A DNA stretch of 64,000 nucleotides from Citrobacter freundii (GTDB lineage: Bacteria > Pseudomonadota > Gammaproteobacteria > Enterobacterales > Enterobacteriaceae): positions 1 to 64,000 of the forward strand of contig NZ_JAALBX010000001.1 in assembly GCF_011077955.1 (NCBI RefSeq), read 5' to 3'. Positions within the stretch are counted from its first letter, which is position 1. The number at the start of each line of letters is the position of its first letter. A program made the position numbers and the translations under genes. Positions 29,012-40,923 of the stretch are shown here, piece after piece. Under the pieces are notes generated by a model. It was given only the letters and a program-made list of their open reading frames with translations. It did no database searches and was not told where the DNA came from.

Positions 29012-29030
29012 GACGGGCATGACACCCGTC
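29012..29030 (-). other. Small hairpin between bamA and skp
   Basis: GACGGG and CCCGTC pair in the 119-bp bamA-skp gap (GACGGGCATGACACCCGTC on the plus strand). Without a T-run it is not a convincing terminator; it may mark an RNA processing or partial attenuation point between these two genes. Confidence 0.35.
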
Positions 29031-29075
29031 AAAAGTCATCGCTACACTGCTCTTGCATTCCTTTGCCTCAAACAA

Positions 29076-31493
29076 TTACCAGGTTTTACCGATGTTAAAC
29101 TGGAATTGTTCTGCTTTGTCTCCCTCATACTTTTTAAACGGCTGAGCGTATGAGAATACCAACGGCCCTAAAGGGGACATCCATTGTAATGCCAGACCGG
29201 CAGACATACGAATATTGCTCGGATCGCTGTAATCCGGTACACCCGCTGCGCGCATTTGCGCCGTATCATCCCAGTTGGTATCCCAAACGGTACCCGCATC
29301 GACAAACAGCGACGTACGCACGGAATTTGCATACTTCTCACTGAGGAACGGCGTCGGGGTGATGAATTCAAGGCTTGCAACCGCCATTGCGTTACCACCG
29401 ACTGCGTCATCAGAATTACAGACTGAACCCTGAATCGTGTTGTTACAGTTGTCCTGGTTGTGACCGCCGTAGTAAACCGCTTTAGGACCGATGTTGTTCG
29501 ACTGGAAACCACGTACGGTGCTGGAACCACCCGCATAGAAGTTTTCATAGAACGGCATTTCTTTACCGCTCAGGCCGTCGCCATAGCCCCAACGAGTACG
29601 GCCTAAAACAACCCACTCATGGTCTTCGTCAATCGGGACATACGTTGCCGTATCAACCGTAACTTTATAGAACTCGTTGTCCGAACCCGGAATCGTCACT
29701 TTACCATTCAGGTTGACGCGCGAACCTTGCGTTGGGAAGAAACCACGGTCCAGTTTGTTATACGTCCAACCGTAGTTAAACGTGAAGTCATCTGCGGTAA
29801 AGCCGTTATCGTCAGAGTTGATATCCATCTTTTGACCGATAGAATCGAGATAACGGTTCATCGCCACCTGCGGTTGCATATTAGACAGGTCATTATGAAC
29901 GTAGCCTAAACCTGCACGCAGTGTGTTGTATTCGTTGATTGGGAAACCCAGCGTGCCATCTAACCCATAACTTTTGTTGGTATAGGAAGAAAGGTCCGCA
30001 TCGTCCGCTTTAAAGTCATTATAGAAAATACGTCCGCCGAGACTAACACCATCCACCGTGAAGTAGGGGTTAGTGACGGAGAATTCAGAATAGGTTTGAT
30101 AATCGTTTTTGGTGCCGCTGATGCCTACAGAATAACCGGTACCTAACCAGTTATCCTGCTGGACGCCGACCTGGAAGCTTACGCCGCTCTCAGTACCGTA
30201 ACCGACGCCGAAGTTGAAGCTACCGGTATTACGCTCTTTGACTTTGTAAACCACGTCGACCTGATCAGGCTGGCCCGGCACACGTTGTGTGTCGGTATCC
30301 ACCGTTTCAAAATAGCCCAGACGGTTTAAACGCTCTTTACCCTGATCGACAAGATCGCTGCCCAGCCACGCGCCTTCCATCTGACGCATTTCACGACGCA
30401 ATACTTCATCTTTAGAGGTATCGTTGCCTTCAAAGCGGATTTTGCGCACATAGAAGCGGTTGCCCGAATCTACGTTTACACGCAGCTTAACCGTTTTGTC
30501 GTTTTCATTGATTTCAGGCTGCGTTTGCACGCGCGGGTAGGCATAACCATAGCGACCCAGAAGCTTTTTAATATCGTCTTCCATTTTGGTCACTTTGGCG
30601 CCGTTGTAGAGCTCGCCCGGCTGCATTTTGGTCAGCGTTTCAATTTCAGCGGAATGGCCCGCAAGGTTGCCATTCACTTCAACGCCGGAAATTTTATACT
30701 GATCGCCTTCCGTCACGTTGACCGTCACATAGATACTTTTCTTATCCGGCGTCAGGCTGACCTGTGTGGAATCGATATTGAAGCGCGCATAACCACGATC
30801 GAGGTAGTAACTGCGCAACGTCTCCAGATCGCCCTGAAGTTTTTGCTTCTGATATTTGCGATCGCCTACCACGTTCCACCACGGCACTTCGTCACGCAGT
30901 TGGAAATGAGAGATCAGCTCTTCCGTAGTAAACGCGTGGTTACCCACAATGTTGATTTGCTGAATGGTGGCGGATTTACCTTCCTGGAACACCAGTTTCA
31001 AATCAACACGGTTACGCGGCAGCGGGGTCACAACGGCTTTTACGCTCGCGCTGTATTTACCCACGCTGTAGTAGAAATCTTCCAGTCCTTTTTCGATGTC
31101 GGCAAGCGTGGTGCGATCGAGCGATTCGCCTACGCGGACGCCAGAGGCTTCCAGATTCTGCTTAAGCATTTCCTCTTTAACCGACTTGTTGCCGGAGAAG
31201 GTGATGCTTGCAATGGTCGGCCGTTCTTTCACCTGAACCAGAAGGGTGTCGCCATCGCGCAGGACGCGGACATCTTCAAAGTTGCCAGTGGCAAAGAGTG
31301 AACGGATAGTGTTACTGATGTCTTCATCATTAACTGTATCACCAACGCGAACCGGCATACTGAGGAGGGCCGCACCAACGGCGACTCGCTGCAGTCCTTC
31401 GAAATGAATATCTCTCACTACGAAACCGTCTGCACCGTATACAGTAGCGCTGCTGAACAGCAGCGACGCTATGAGCAATTTTTTAATCGCCAT
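29076..31493 (-). CDS. bamA: Outer-membrane protein assembly factor BamA
   Basis: BamA is the essential outer-membrane insertase. The 805-residue precursor has a 20-residue signal peptide (cleaved after VYG), five POTRA domains to about residue 420, and a 16-strand barrel. Conserved VRGF appears in STVRGFQSN (extracellular loop 6), and the barrel closes with QFNIGKTW, ending in an aromatic residue as outer-membrane proteins do. It is about five residues shorter than K-12; differences fall in the surface loops. It follows rseP by 31 bases. Confidence 0.97.
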   Translation of the reverse strand: MAIKKLLIASLLFSSATVYGADGFVVRDIHFEGLQRVAVGAALLSMPVRVGDTVNDEDISNTIRSLFATGNFEDVRVLRDGDTLLVQVKERPTIASITFSGNKSVKEEMLKQNLEASGVRVGESLDRTTLADIEKGLEDFYYSVGKYSASVKAVVTPLPRNRVDLKLVFQEGKSATIQQINIVGNHAFTTEELISHFQLRDEVPWWNVVGDRKYQKQKLQGDLETLRSYYLDRGYARFNIDSTQVSLTPDKKSIYVTVNVTEGDQYKISGVEVNGNLAGHSAEIETLTKMQPGELYNGAKVTKMEDDIKKLLGRYGYAYPRVQTQPEINENDKTVKLRVNVDSGNRFYVRKIRFEGNDTSKDEVLRREMRQMEGAWLGSDLVDQGKERLNRLGYFETVDTDTQRVPGQPDQVDVVYKVKERNTGSFNFGVGYGTESGVSFQVGVQQDNWLGTGYSVGISGTKNDYQTYSEFSVTNPYFTVDGVSLGGRIFYNDFKADDADLSSYTNKSYGLDGTLGFPINEYNTLRAGLGYVHNDLSNMQPQVAMNRYLDSIGQKMDINSDDNGFTADDFTFNYGWTYNKLDRGFFPTQGSRVNLNGKVTIPGSDNEFYKVTVDTATYVPIDEDHEWVVLGRTRWGYGDGLSGKEMPFYENFYAGGSSTVRGFQSNNIGPKAVYYGGHNQDNCNNTIQGSVCNSDDAVGGNAMAVASLEFITPTPFLSEKYANSVRTSLFVDAGTVWDTNWDDTAQMRAAGVPDYSDPSNIRMSAGLALQWMSPLGPLVFSYAQPFKKYEGDKAEQFQFNIGKTW

Positions 31494-31524
31494 CGTTGTA
31501 ATGCGCTCTTCCTAACCTGGCTCT

Positions 31525-32877
31525 CTATAACCGAGAGAAATCATTGAAAAGTGCAAGCCCCATTAACAGCACCAGCAAAATAGAGCCAATGCGATAACTA
31601 AAGTCTTGAACTCGCTCGGAAACCGGCCCGCCCTTTAGCTTCTCTATCGCTAAAAAGAGCAAATGCCCCCCGTCCAAAACGGGTAACGGGAACAAATTGA
31701 TTATCCCTAAGTTCACGCTAATAAGCGCTAAGAACATCAGGTAATATATCAATCCATACTCCGCTGACATCCCTGCCCCTTGAGCAATTGAGATTGGCCC
31801 ACTGAGGTTGTTCAGTTTGACATCACCGGTTATCAATTTCCCCAGCATATTGACCGTAAGCTTCATCAACTGCCAGGTTTTATCCGTGGCTTCGATGATA
31901 GCGGCAAACGGCCCATACTGGCGCACTGTTTTATACTCTTCTGGCAAAGGGATCACTTTTGGCACGACGCCTGCGAACCCTTCTGCCTCCCCATTAGCGG
32001 TTTTTGTATCCGGAATCAGGGTTAATGACAAGGTGCTTCCTTGCCGTTCAACTTCAACTTTCAACGGATTTGCCGGATTATCACGAACCTCTGTGACAAA
32101 TGTCATCCAGTCCGCTAACGGCTGACCATCGACTTTAACGATCCTGTCGCCTGCTTGCAAACCCGCTTTGCTGGCTGCCGATGCTGGTTGAACTTCAGCC
32201 AGCACAGGTTCAACCTTCGGTCCGCGTGGACGGATACCCAACGACATCACCGGATCTTCTTTATCTGGCTCAAAATGCCAGTTTTTCAGATTCAGCGTTT
32301 TGACTGTCTGTTGAGTACTGCCGAAAGGCCCAACGCCCAGCGTTACGCTGTCATCGCCGATTTTCGACACCAACGCCATACGAACGCTATCCCAATCAGG
32401 CGTTTCGATACCGTCAACGGTTTTAAGTTCCATGCCTGGTGCAATTTGTGCTTGCGCAGCGATGGAATTGGGCGTTAATTCATCAATAATCGGTTTTACG
32501 CTGGGCACGCCAATCATAAAGACCAGCCAGTAAGCCACAATAGCAAACAGGAAATTTGCAATCGGCCCGGCGGCGATGATGGCGGCGCGCTGACCCACGG
32601 TTTTATTATTGAAAGCCTGGTGGCGCATTTCCGGGATGACCGGCTCAACGCGCTCGTCCAGCATTTTGACGTATCCCCCTAACGGGATAACAGCGATGAC
32701 GTACTCGGTACCATGGCGATCGTTACGTCGCCATAGCGCCTTACCAAAGCCAATAGAAAAACGCTCAACACGAACGCCCGCTTTACGCGCCACCCAGAAA
32801 TGACCGAATTCATGCACGGTAATCAGTACACCCAGTGCGATGATAAACGCGGCCAAATTCCAGAGTATGCTCAGCAT
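31525..32877 (-). CDS. rseP: Intramembrane zinc protease RseP
   Basis: RseP cuts the anti-sigma factor RseA inside the inner membrane after DegS, releasing sigma-E, and also removes remnant signal peptides. The 450-residue protein has the zinc motif HEFGH at residues 22-26 in the first membrane segment, two tandem periplasmic PDZ domains (about 110-310) and the second motif PVLDGGHL near residue 400. It lies between cdsA and bamA; the latter is itself in the sigma-E regulon. Confidence 0.97.
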   Translation of the reverse strand: MLSILWNLAAFIIALGVLITVHEFGHFWVARKAGVRVERFSIGFGKALWRRNDRHGTEYVIAVIPLGGYVKMLDERVEPVIPEMRHQAFNNKTVGQRAAIIAAGPIANFLFAIVAYWLVFMIGVPSVKPIIDELTPNSIAAQAQIAPGMELKTVDGIETPDWDSVRMALVSKIGDDSVTLGVGPFGSTQQTVKTLNLKNWHFEPDKEDPVMSLGIRPRGPKVEPVLAEVQPASAASKAGLQAGDRIVKVDGQPLADWMTFVTEVRDNPANPLKVEVERQGSTLSLTLIPDTKTANGEAEGFAGVVPKVIPLPEEYKTVRQYGPFAAIIEATDKTWQLMKLTVNMLGKLITGDVKLNNLSGPISIAQGAGMSAEYGLIYYLMFLALISVNLGIINLFPLPVLDGGHLLFLAIEKLKGGPVSERVQDFSYRIGSILLVLLMGLALFNDFSRL

Positions 32878-32888
32878 AGGTTATTCCA

Positions 32889-33746
32889 TTAAATCGTTCT
32901 GAATACTAACAGCATCAGGCACGCGAACACCGGTACGGCAGCCGTCAGGCTGTCGATACGATCGAGAATGCCGCCGTGGCCTGGAATGAGATGTCCACTA
33001 TCTTTAATGCCAGCTTCACGTTTAAACATACTCTCCGTTAAATCGCCCAGCACTGACGCCAGTGCGGCAACGATCGAGCAGATCAAAAGCGTAGAGGTCG
33101 CCACTTCTAAATTAACCACTTCACCGTAGATCCAGGAGATAACCGCCGCGGTAAACAACCCGCCGATAAACCCCTGCCACGTTTTGCCCGGTGATACTTT
33201 TGGCGCCAGCTTATGCTTGCCAAACAGTTTACCGAACATATAGGCGCCTGAATCCGCGCCCCATACCAGAATCATCACATACAGCAGCCAAACCGCGCCG
33301 TAATAGTGATTGGTATCATAATGCCAGCCGCGCAGCGCTACCATTCCCCAAAAGAAGGGGACGATAGTCAGCAACCCAAAAATCAGGCGCAAGCCTTTTG
33401 AATTACGCCAAAATGCAGCAGAGGCTGGATAGCGTAAGACCAAAACTAACGCCACCACCCACCAGAAAATAGCAAGCCACAGTGCGCCCTCTACCACCGC
33501 AAGATCGGCGCCGTAATGAGAGGTGGGCAACGTAAATAACATCAATGCAAGCAGGAGGCCGCAAAGCACTGCCAACCCTACCCGTTGTGTTCGGTTAATA
33601 AATCCGCTCAGTTGCCCCCATTCCCATGCTGCAAGCACGCATACCACCAGCGTGGTGATAGCAAAGCCAATCAGCGGCAATAAAAAAAGAGCGGCAATGA
33701 CTACCGGAATTAAAATGAAAGCAGAAATCAGGCGATACTTCAGCAA
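32889..33746 (-). CDS. cdsA: Phosphatidate cytidylyltransferase
   Basis: CdsA makes CDP-diacylglycerol from phosphatidic acid and CTP, the branch point of phospholipid synthesis. The 285-residue protein is an integral membrane enzyme with about eight segments and the family signature near its C-terminus (LTESMFKREAGIKDSG then IPGHGGILDRIDS). It follows uppS by 12 bases. Confidence 0.96.
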   Translation of the reverse strand: MLKYRLISAFILIPVVIAALFLLPLIGFAITTLVVCVLAAWEWGQLSGFINRTQRVGLAVLCGLLLALMLFTLPTSHYGADLAVVEGALWLAIFWWVVALVLVLRYPASAAFWRNSKGLRLIFGLLTIVPFFWGMVALRGWHYDTNHYYGAVWLLYVMILVWGADSGAYMFGKLFGKHKLAPKVSPGKTWQGFIGGLFTAAVISWIYGEVVNLEVATSTLLICSIVAALASVLGDLTESMFKREAGIKDSGHLIPGHGGILDRIDSLTAAVPVFACLMLLVFRTI

Positions 33747-33758
33747 AAGCTACCCCCA

Positions 33759-34517
33759 TCAGGCTTCATTGTCACCGGACACAGTCCCACCAAATCGACG
33801 CTCACGATTGGCAAAGGCATTCAATGCACCTTCAAAGTCTTGTTCATCAAAATCAGGCCAAAGAACATCGGTAAAATAAAGTTCCGCATAGGCAATCTGC
33901 CATATCAGAAAGTTACTGATGCGATGTTCTCCCCCTGTCCTAATCACTAAATCAACGGGAGCAAGCTCATGCATGCAGATCTGCTCGCTGAGCAAATCTT
34001 CATTGATTTGGTCTGGGCGAAGTAGCCCTTCCTGCACTTGCTCAGCTAAATGCCGCACTCCCTGAATAATATCCCAACGTCCGCCATAATTCGCGGCGAT
34101 GTTGAGCGTAAGGCCGGTATTTTTACTGGTTAATGCCTCGGCTTTACGAATACGTTCTTGCAGACGAGCATTGAATCGACTGGTGTCACCGATGATGCGC
34201 AGCCGGACATTATGACGATGCAAGTTCTTAACTTCACTATCAAGCGCCCAGACAAAAAGCTCCATCAGCGCACTGACTTCCTGAGCGGGCCGATTCCAGT
34301 TTTCACTGCTGAATGCATAAAGAGTCAGCGCATCGATACCATTATTCGCTGCAAACGAAACGGCGCGACGAACCGACTTCGCCCCCGCTTTGTGGCCGAA
34401 GGCGCGGATTTTTCCTTGCCGTTTAGCCCAGCGCCCGTTGCCATCCATGATTATAGCGACGTGACGTGCCCCAGATGCAGGCAGGCTTTCGTTTACTGGT
34501 TGATTCGCAGACAACAT
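33759..34517 (-). CDS. uppS: Undecaprenyl diphosphate synthase
   Basis: UppS condenses eight isopentenyl units onto farnesyl diphosphate to make the C55 lipid carrier for peptidoglycan and O-antigen. The 252-residue cis-prenyltransferase has catalytic Asp25 in [10 protein letters not shown] and the late motifs [16 protein letters not shown] and [13 protein letters not shown] chose the ATG at 34517 (MLSANQP). The frame is open 81 bases further upstream, but that part runs through a terminator hairpin and lacks conservation. Confidence 0.95.
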   Translation of the reverse strand: MLSANQPVNESLPASGARHVAIIMDGNGRWAKRQGKIRAFGHKAGAKSVRRAVSFAANNGIDALTLYAFSSENWNRPAQEVSALMELFVWALDSEVKNLHRHNVRLRIIGDTSRFNARLQERIRKAEALTSKNTGLTLNIAANYGGRWDIIQGVRHLAEQVQEGLLRPDQINEDLLSEQICMHELAPVDLVIRTGGEHRISNFLIWQIAYAELYFTDVLWPDFDEQDFEGALNAFANRERRFGGTVSGDNEA

Positions 34518-34577
34518 AACGCGTTCTTTTTCCCCGATAAGGAGTAATCGGTACTCAGAAATACTGAAGCCTCTACA

Positions 34578-34602
34578 CAAAAACGCCGTGTTTACCACGG
34601 CG
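34578..34602 (-). terminator. Terminator between dxr and uppS
   Basis: On the minus strand CGCCGTG and CACGGCG pair around GTAAA and are followed by TTTTTG. It may partially separate dxr from the uppS-to-accA block. Confidence 0.75.
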
Positions 34603-34705
34603 AACCCGGCTATTACAGCCTTTTACCCCTAATTAGGGTGGCGCAGACTATATCACTGAAGCCAGACGCTAACAAATAACATGGCCCACGTGCGATGAAT
34701 AATCA

Positions 34706-35902
34706 TCAGCTTGCGAAGCGCATCACTTCCCGATGTGCAACCCTGCGCGCTTCCTCATCAACCACTAATACGTCGTCAACACAGGCAGGCTCCACGAGGG
34801 CCATCATGCTTAAAACCTGGGCGTTAAGCGCGGCGATATCCGTGAAACGAATACGCTCATCGAGAAACGCCTGCACGGTCACTTCGTTTGCAGCATTAAG
34901 CGCAGTAGTAGCCGCTTGACCTTGCTCAAACGCGTCCATCGCCAGTTTTAAACACGGGTAGCGCTGGTAATCAGGCTCGATAAAGCTCAACGGGCCCGCT
35001 TTGCAAAAATCCAGCGGTTTAACACCGGATGATACCCGCGCCGGCCAGGCCATAGTATGTGCAATAGGCGTTCGCATATCAGGTTCCCCTAATTGTGCGA
35101 GTACGCTGCCATCCACATAGCGAACCATCGAATGAATCACCGATTGTGGATGAATCAACACTTCCATACGGCTGGCTGGCGCATTGAACAACCAGCGGGC
35201 TTCAATATATTCGAGACCTTTGTTCATCATCGTGGCGGAATCAACGGAGATTTTACGTCCCATTGACCAGTTAGGATGCCGACACGCCTGATCTGGCGTC
35301 ATGCCTGCCAGTTCAGTCAATGCGGTTTCACGAAACGGTCCTCCCGACCCGGTAAGGATGATGGATGATATGCCATTTTCCTCAAGGTCAGCGTATCCCA
35401 GTTGGCGTTGGATTGTTTCCGGTAAACTCTGAAAAATGGCGTTGTGCTCGCTGTCGACCGGCAACAGGCGGGCATTGCTTTGCTTCACAGCATCCATAAA
35501 CAAGCGACCGCAGGTCACAAGCGATTCTTTGTTCGCCAGTAAAATTTCTTTTCCTGCGCGGATAGCGGCAAGGGTCGGCAATAAGCCCGCTGCTCCGACA
35601 ATGGCCGCCATGACCTGATCAACCTCATCAAGCGCCGCCATCTCGCATGCCGCTTCACGCCCGCATAGCACCTCGGTCGCGCTCCCCTTCTCTCGCAACA
35701 ACGATTTAAGCGCCAGCGCACTGGCCTCATCATCCATCACCGCATAACGGGGGGTAAACTCCAGGCATTGTTCTGCCATACGGGTTACGTTTTTCCCCGC
35801 TACCAGCGCGGTAACGGTAAATTGTTGTGGATTGTGGCGAACAACGTCAAGGGTGCTGCAACCGATAGATCCGGTAGAGCCAAGAATGGTCAAATGCTTC
35901 AT
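34706..35902 (-). CDS. dxr: 1-deoxy-D-xylulose 5-phosphate reductoisomerase
   Basis: Dxr (IspC) rearranges and reduces DXP to methylerythritol phosphate with NADPH, the committed step of the MEP isoprenoid pathway and the target of fosmidomycin. The 398-residue protein has the Rossmann motif [15 protein letters not shown] at its N-terminus, ANKESLV, and the metal/substrate segment [13 protein letters not shown]. It lies just upstream of uppS, which uses the end products of its pathway. Length equals K-12. Confidence 0.97.
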   Translation of the reverse strand: MKHLTILGSTGSIGCSTLDVVRHNPQQFTVTALVAGKNVTRMAEQCLEFTPRYAVMDDEASALALKSLLREKGSATEVLCGREAACEMAALDEVDQVMAAIVGAAGLLPTLAAIRAGKEILLANKESLVTCGRLFMDAVKQSNARLLPVDSEHNAIFQSLPETIQRQLGYADLEENGISSIILTGSGGPFRETALTELAGMTPDQACRHPNWSMGRKISVDSATMMNKGLEYIEARWLFNAPASRMEVLIHPQSVIHSMVRYVDGSVLAQLGEPDMRTPIAHTMAWPARVSSGVKPLDFCKAGPLSFIEPDYQRYPCLKLAMDAFEQGQAATTALNAANEVTVQAFLDERIRFTDIAALNAQVLSMMALVEPACVDDVLVVDEEARRVAHREVMRFAS

Positions 35903-35960
35903 CAGGCGCTCGGTGAGGAAAAGGAAAAATCATCACGCAGATTTCACGTGGTCTAAATGC

Positions 35961-36008
35961 AAAACGCCGTAAGAAAATACCGCAATGCGGCTTTCCTGTA
36001 CGGCGTTC
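35961..36008 (-). terminator. Long hairpin between frr and dxr
   Basis: AACGCCGTA (35963-35971) and TACGGCGTT (35999-36007) form a 9-bp outer stem with an inner CCGCAATGCGG stem in the loop, and on the minus strand the arm is followed by TTGC. This looks like a terminator or attenuator at the end of frr. Confidence 0.65.
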
Positions 36009-36027
36009 ACATTCGCAAAGCGAGAAA

Positions 36028-36585
36028 TTAGAACTGCATTAACTCAGTTTCTTTCTCAGCCAGTGCGGCGTCTACTTTCTTGATAGCGGCATCAGTAGCT
36101 TTCTGAACGTCGTCCTGAGAGCGACGGTCATCATCTTCGCTGATTTCTTTATCTTTCAGCAGCGCTTTTACTTTATCGTTGGCGTCGCGACGCACATTAC
36201 GTACCGCTACACGCGCCTGCTCGGCTTCGCCGCGTACAACTTTAATGAGGTCTTTACGACGCTCTTCCGTCAACGGCGGAAGCGGAACACGGATTACGCT
36301 ACCTGCTGAATTCGGGTTAAGGCCCAAATCAGAGGCCATAATCGCTTTCTCAACCGCTGGGCCGAGGGCGCGATCGAATACGGTAATGGCAAGCGTACGC
36401 GCGTCTTCAGACACTACGTTTGCTACCTGACGCAACGGCGTGGCAGCACCATAGTATTCAACCATGATGCCATCCAGCAGACTTGGCGTAGCACGGCCAG
36501 TACGGATTTTACCGATTTGGTTTTTGAATGCTTCGACGCATTTTTCCATACGCACTTCAGCATCTTTTTTGATTTCGTTAATCAC
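36028..36585 (-). CDS. frr: Ribosome recycling factor
   Basis: Frr with EF-G splits the post-termination ribosome. The 185-residue protein matches E. coli length, with the three-helix bundle and conserved KIRTGRA and [22 protein letters not shown]. The GTG at 36585, behind AAGGA, gives the known N-terminus ([16 protein letters not shown]); an in-frame ATG 42 bases upstream is not conserved. An ERIC element lies upstream, between pyrH and frr. Confidence 0.96.
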   Translation of the reverse strand: MINEIKKDAEVRMEKCVEAFKNQIGKIRTGRATPSLLDGIMVEYYGAATPLRQVANVVSEDARTLAITVFDRALGPAVEKAIMASDLGLNPNSAGSVIRVPLPPLTEERRKDLIKVVRGEAEQARVAVRNVRRDANDKVKALLKDKEISEDDDRRSQDDVQKATDAAIKKVDAALAEKETELMQF

Positions 36586-36668
36586 GTTACGAGTCCTTGA
36601 AAACTGATTGTTGGGCAGGCCACACACGCTCGCTCGCCTGATGACGTGAAACGCAGTGTGAATAAGTA

Positions 36669-36794
36669 TATACCGTCATACTTCAAGTTGTAGGTGCGTT
36701 GGCAGCATTCGTTAATGCCTGACCATTTACGGTAGTAAACGGTCAGCGCTTCACTACTTGCCGCCTTAGCGCAACTCGAATTATTTAGGGTATA
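36669..36794. repeat. ERIC (IRU) element between pyrH and frr
   Basis: This 126-bp block begins TATACCGTCATACTTCAAGT and ends CAACTCGAATTATTTAGGGT plus ATA, the two ends of the 127-bp enterobacterial repetitive intergenic consensus. The inner arms GTGCGTTGGC and GCCGCCTTAGC are also recognisable. The centre differs from the usual core: it carries TGACCATTTACGG facing a complementary AAACGGTCA. It sits in a transcribed gap of one operon-like block, the typical place for ERIC, where it folds as RNA. Confidence 0.85.
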
Positions 36795-36883
36795 GCCCGT
36801 TTAATTCATGGCACCCGGCAGATAATCCGCCAACTGAACCGACAATGACACGGAATTTTAACCTGAATTGTCGCTTACGGAAA

Positions 36884-37609
36884 TTACTCCGTGATTAATG
36901 TGCCTTCTTTTTCGCCCATTACAACCCGGCGCAGGGCTCCTGGCTTGTTCATATTGAACACGCGGATTGGCATTTTGTGGTCACGGGCAAGCGTAAACGC
37001 GGCAAGATCCATGACTTTTAATTCTCTTTCCAGCACTTCCTGGTAGCTTAACTGATCGTACAGCGTGGCTGTGGGATCTTGCATCGGGTCGGCGGAAAAA
37101 ACGCCGTCGACTTTAGTCGCTTTTAGCACCACGTCGGCTTCGATTTCAATGCCGCGCAGGCAGGCTGCTGAGTCCGTGGTAAAGAAAGGATTGCCGGTAC
37201 CTGCGGAGAGGATAACCACCCGGTTGTTGCGCAGCAGGCTTATCGCCTCTGCCCAACTGTAGTTATCGCAAACGCCGTTCAGCGGAATCGCCGACATCAA
37301 ACGCGCATTAACATAGGCGCGGTGAAGCGCGTCGCGCATCGCCAGACCATTCATCACGGTCGCCAGCATCCCCATGTGATCGCCAACCACACGGTTCATA
37401 CCCGCTTTCGCAAGGCCCGCTCCACGGAACAAGTTACCGCCGCCGATCACCACACCGACCTGGACGCCGAGCTCAACCAGCTCTTTAATTTCCTGCGCCA
37501 TGCGATCCAGTATGCTCGCATCAATACCGAAGCCTTCTGCACCTTGCAGCGCTTCGCCACTCAGTTTGAGCAGAATGCGTTTATAGACGGGTTTTGCATT
37601 GGTAGCCAT
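36884..37609 (-). CDS. pyrH: UMP kinase
   Basis: PyrH phosphorylates UMP to UDP and is also a regulator of the carAB operon in E. coli. The 241-residue hexameric enzyme of the amino-acid kinase fold has [12 protein letters not shown] at the N-terminus, [11 protein letters not shown], and [15 protein letters not shown]. It is nearly identical to K-12. It lies between tsf and frr as in E. coli; a terminator follows tsf, so it probably has its own promoter in the 138-bp gap. Confidence 0.97.
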   Translation of the reverse strand: MATNAKPVYKRILLKLSGEALQGAEGFGIDASILDRMAQEIKELVELGVQVGVVIGGGNLFRGAGLAKAGMNRVVGDHMGMLATVMNGLAMRDALHRAYVNARLMSAIPLNGVCDNYSWAEAISLLRNNRVVILSAGTGNPFFTTDSAACLRGIEIEADVVLKATKVDGVFSADPMQDPTATLYDQLSYQEVLERELKVMDLAAFTLARDHKMPIRVFNMNKPGALRRVVMGEKEGTLITE

Positions 37610-37711
37610 GTTTCTTTCCTGGAACAGTCAACGAATGGGATGGTTTGAAGACGACATGATATGCCGCTTTTCAGTTCGCGCGCATTGGGAGCAAACTGAA
37701 TGTCTAACTGA

Positions 37712-37739
37712 TAAAACAGAGCCGCCCTCAGGCGGCTCC
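37712..37739 (-). terminator. Terminator downstream of tsf
   Basis: On the minus strand GAGCCGCC and GGCGGCTC pair around TGAG and are followed by TGTTTTAT. It lies a few bases past the tsf stop and should end the rpsB-tsf transcript. Confidence 0.85.
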
Positions 37740-37747
37740 TTACTGCA

Positions 37748-38599
37748 TTAAGACTGTTTGGACATTGCAGCAACTTCTGCTGCGAAGTCAGTCTCAACTT
37801 TTTCGATGCCTTCGCCCACTTCGAAGCGGATGAAGCCAGTTACGTCAGCGTTGTGCTCTTTGAGCAGCTGAGCAACAGTTTTGCTCGGATCCATAACGAA
37901 CGGCTGGCCAGTCAGAGAAACTTCGCCGGTGAATTTCTTCATGCGGCCTTCAACCATTTTCTCTGCGATTTCTTTCGGCTTGCCAGACTGCATGGCGATA
38001 TCCAACTGAACCTGGTACTCTTTATCTACTACTTCAGCAGACACGTCTTCCGGCTTAACGAATTCCGGCTTGCTTGCAGCGATGTGCATAGCCAGCTGTT
38101 TAACCAGCTCTTCGTTAGCACCTTTAGCCGCAACCAGAACGCCGATACGCGCGCCGTGCTGGTATGAACCCAGAACGTCGCCTTCCAGGGAAGCAACGCG
38201 ACGGATGTTGATGTTCTCACCGATTTTAGCAACCAGCGCAACACGCTCTTCTTCGAACTGTGCTTTCAGAACTTCAACGTCAGTGATTTTGCCTGCAACC
38301 GCTGCGTCCAGTACTTTGTTAGCAAATGCCTGGAAACCACCGTCTTTAGCAACGAAGTCAGTCTGGCAGTTTACTTCCAGAATGATGCCGTAGTTGCCGT
38401 CGATCTTAGTGATGATCACGCCATCAGCGGCAACGTTACCTGCTTTTTTCGCCGCTTTGATAGCGCCGGATTTACGCATGTTTTCGATTGCCAGCTCGAT
38501 GTCGCCGTTAGCTTCAGTCAGCGCTTTTTTGCAATCCATCATGCCTGCGCCAGTACGCTCACGCAGCTCTTTTACCAGGGATGCGGTAATTTCAGCCAT
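37748..38599 (-). CDS. tsf: Elongation factor Ts
   Basis: EF-Ts exchanges GDP for GTP on EF-Tu. The 283-residue protein has the N-terminal UBA-like domain ([20 protein letters not shown]), the conserved TDFVAKD motif at about residues 80-86 that inserts into EF-Tu, and the coiled-coil subdomain. It is transcribed with rpsB; the gap between them contains an attenuator-like hairpin. Confidence 0.98.
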   Translation of the reverse strand: MAEITASLVKELRERTGAGMMDCKKALTEANGDIELAIENMRKSGAIKAAKKAGNVAADGVIITKIDGNYGIILEVNCQTDFVAKDGGFQAFANKVLDAAVAGKITDVEVLKAQFEEERVALVAKIGENINIRRVASLEGDVLGSYQHGARIGVLVAAKGANEELVKQLAMHIAASKPEFVKPEDVSAEVVDKEYQVQLDIAMQSGKPKEIAEKMVEGRMKKFTGEVSLTGQPFVMDPSKTVAQLLKEHNADVTGFIRFEVGEGIEKVETDFAAEVAAMSKQS

Positions 38600-38660
38600 T
38601 CTAAAATCCTCGGGAGATTTGATCTGCCCGGTGGGTGAGACCAGGCAAATATAAAAGAGA

Positions 38661-38684
38661 AAAAGGGGCCATAAAAAGGCCCCT
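38661..38684 (-). terminator. Attenuator hairpin between rpsB and tsf
   Basis: On the minus strand AGGGGCC and GGCCCCT pair around TTTTTAT and are followed by TTTTCTCTTTT. In E. coli the rpsB-tsf gap also carries a partial terminator that lowers tsf relative to rpsB; the same arrangement is visible here. Confidence 0.75.
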
Positions 38685-38718
38685 ATCTATACACGTTCAA
38701 ATAAGGGCTAAAACCTTA

Positions 38719-39666
<948 letters not shown>

Positions 39667-39732
39667 TTACCCCTGCATTATTTATGTAACAGGGCTGCGC
39701 CTGAATGCGCGTTAAACAGTGGCGGGGCCGGG

Positions 39733-39760
39733 CTTGCAGGGGCTTAGCCTAAGGTATAAT
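39733..39760 (+). promoter_or_regulatory. Putative map promoter
   Basis: A perfect TATAAT (39755-39760) lies 16 bases after CTTGCA (39733-39738), about 205 bases before the map ATG. The long leader contains a GC-rich hairpin, CCCGCC with GGCGGG (39840-39859), followed by TTTC, a possible attenuator. Function of the leader is not known to me. Confidence 0.45.
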
Positions 39761-39964
39761 CAGACATAAAGTGACAAAAGGTCGTGATCTTATAAACGTC
39801 ACGGTTCGGGATGCATTAACGCCACGCTCGTGCCTGTAGCCCGCCTGAAGGATGGCGGGTTTCAATAAATCTCAGTTTGGCTCAGCCCGGCGGCCCTGTT
39901 AACATTACGATTACTTGTTCTTGCCTAATTATTGTCGATATGACGACAACAGCGGATCCTATTC

Positions 39965-40759
39965 ATGGCTATTTCAATTAAAACCCCTGACGAAATCGAA
40001 AAAATGCGCATTGCCGGACGCCTCGCCGCCGACGTGCTGGAAATGATTGAACCCCACGTAAAACCGGGGATCAGCACCGGCGAGCTCGACCGGATTTGTC
40101 ACGATTATATCGTCAATACCCAGCACGCCGTGTCTGCGTGCCTGAATTACCACGGCTTTCCGAAATCGGTCTGCATCTCCGTTAATGAAGTGGTATGCCA
40201 CGGCATCCCGGACGACGAAAAACTGCTGAAAGATGGCGATATCGTCAACATCGACGTGACCGTTATCAAAGACGACTACCACGGCGACACCTCAAAGATG
40301 TTTATCGTCGGGAAACCGACCATTCTGGGCGAGCGCCTGTGCCGCGTCACCCAGGAAAGTCTGTACCTGGCATTGCGCATGGTGAAACCGGGTATTCGCC
40401 TGCGTACCCTCGGCGCGGCTATTCAGAAATTCGTTGAAGCCCAGGGCTTCTCAGTGGTGCGTGAATACTGCGGGCACGGCATTGGACGCGTATTCCACGA
40501 AGAACCGCAGGTGCTGCATTATGACGCTGACGATGGCGGCGTGGTGTTGCAGGCGGGGATGACCTTTACTATCGAACCGATGGTTAACGCGGGCGATTAC
40601 CGCATCCGCACCATGAAAGACGGCTGGACGGTGAAAACCAAAGATCGCAGCCTGTCGGCGCAATATGAGCACACGATTGTGGTTACGGAAAACGGCTGTG
40701 AAATTCTGACGCTGCGTAAAGATGACACGATCCCGGCGATAGTAACCGCCGACGCGTAA
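39965..40759 (+). CDS. map: Methionine aminopeptidase type I
   Basis: Map removes the initiator methionine from nascent proteins when the second residue is small. The 264-residue protein has the five metal ligands and substrate His in CHGIPDD, VNIDVTV, YHGDTSKMF, CGHGIGRVFHEEP, TIEPMV and YEHTIVV. It is divergent from rpsB and followed by a strong terminator. Length equals K-12. Confidence 0.98.
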   Translation: MAISIKTPDEIEKMRIAGRLAADVLEMIEPHVKPGISTGELDRICHDYIVNTQHAVSACLNYHGFPKSVCISVNEVVCHGIPDDEKLLKDGDIVNIDVTVIKDDYHGDTSKMFIVGKPTILGERLCRVTQESLYLALRMVKPGIRLRTLGAAIQKFVEAQGFSVVREYCGHGIGRVFHEEPQVLHYDADDGGVVLQAGMTFTIEPMVNAGDYRIRTMKDGWTVKTKDRSLSAQYEHTIVVTENGCEILTLRKDDTIPAIVTADA

Positions 40760-40766
40760 ATCTCGC

Positions 40767-40796
40767 AAAATGGCCCTGACTCAGGGCCATTTTTTT
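40767..40796 (+). terminator. Terminator downstream of map
   Basis: ATGGCCCTGA and TCAGGGCCAT form a perfect stem, flanked by AAA and six T (40791-40796). It ends the map transcript before glnD. Confidence 0.9.
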
Positions 40797-40923
40797 ATCC
40801 CAACGGCGCCTGGCGCAGCCCATCACAAAATGATCCTTTCTATTTTCGCGTAACTTTTTTACTTTGTTGTCATAACCCTGTTTTATTAAATCGTTGGGCA
40901 AATTTACTTTTTAGGGTGGCACC

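Noticed and set aside
30525-31301. Plus-strand open frame of 258 codons inside bamA
   Set aside because: Antisense to the POTRA-coding part of bamA; composition is that of a shadow frame (rich in His, Arg and Phe).
39781-39860. Possible tRNA-like or riboswitch fold before map
   Set aside because: No cloverleaf with TTCRA and acceptor pairing could be built; only one GC-rich hairpin is supported.
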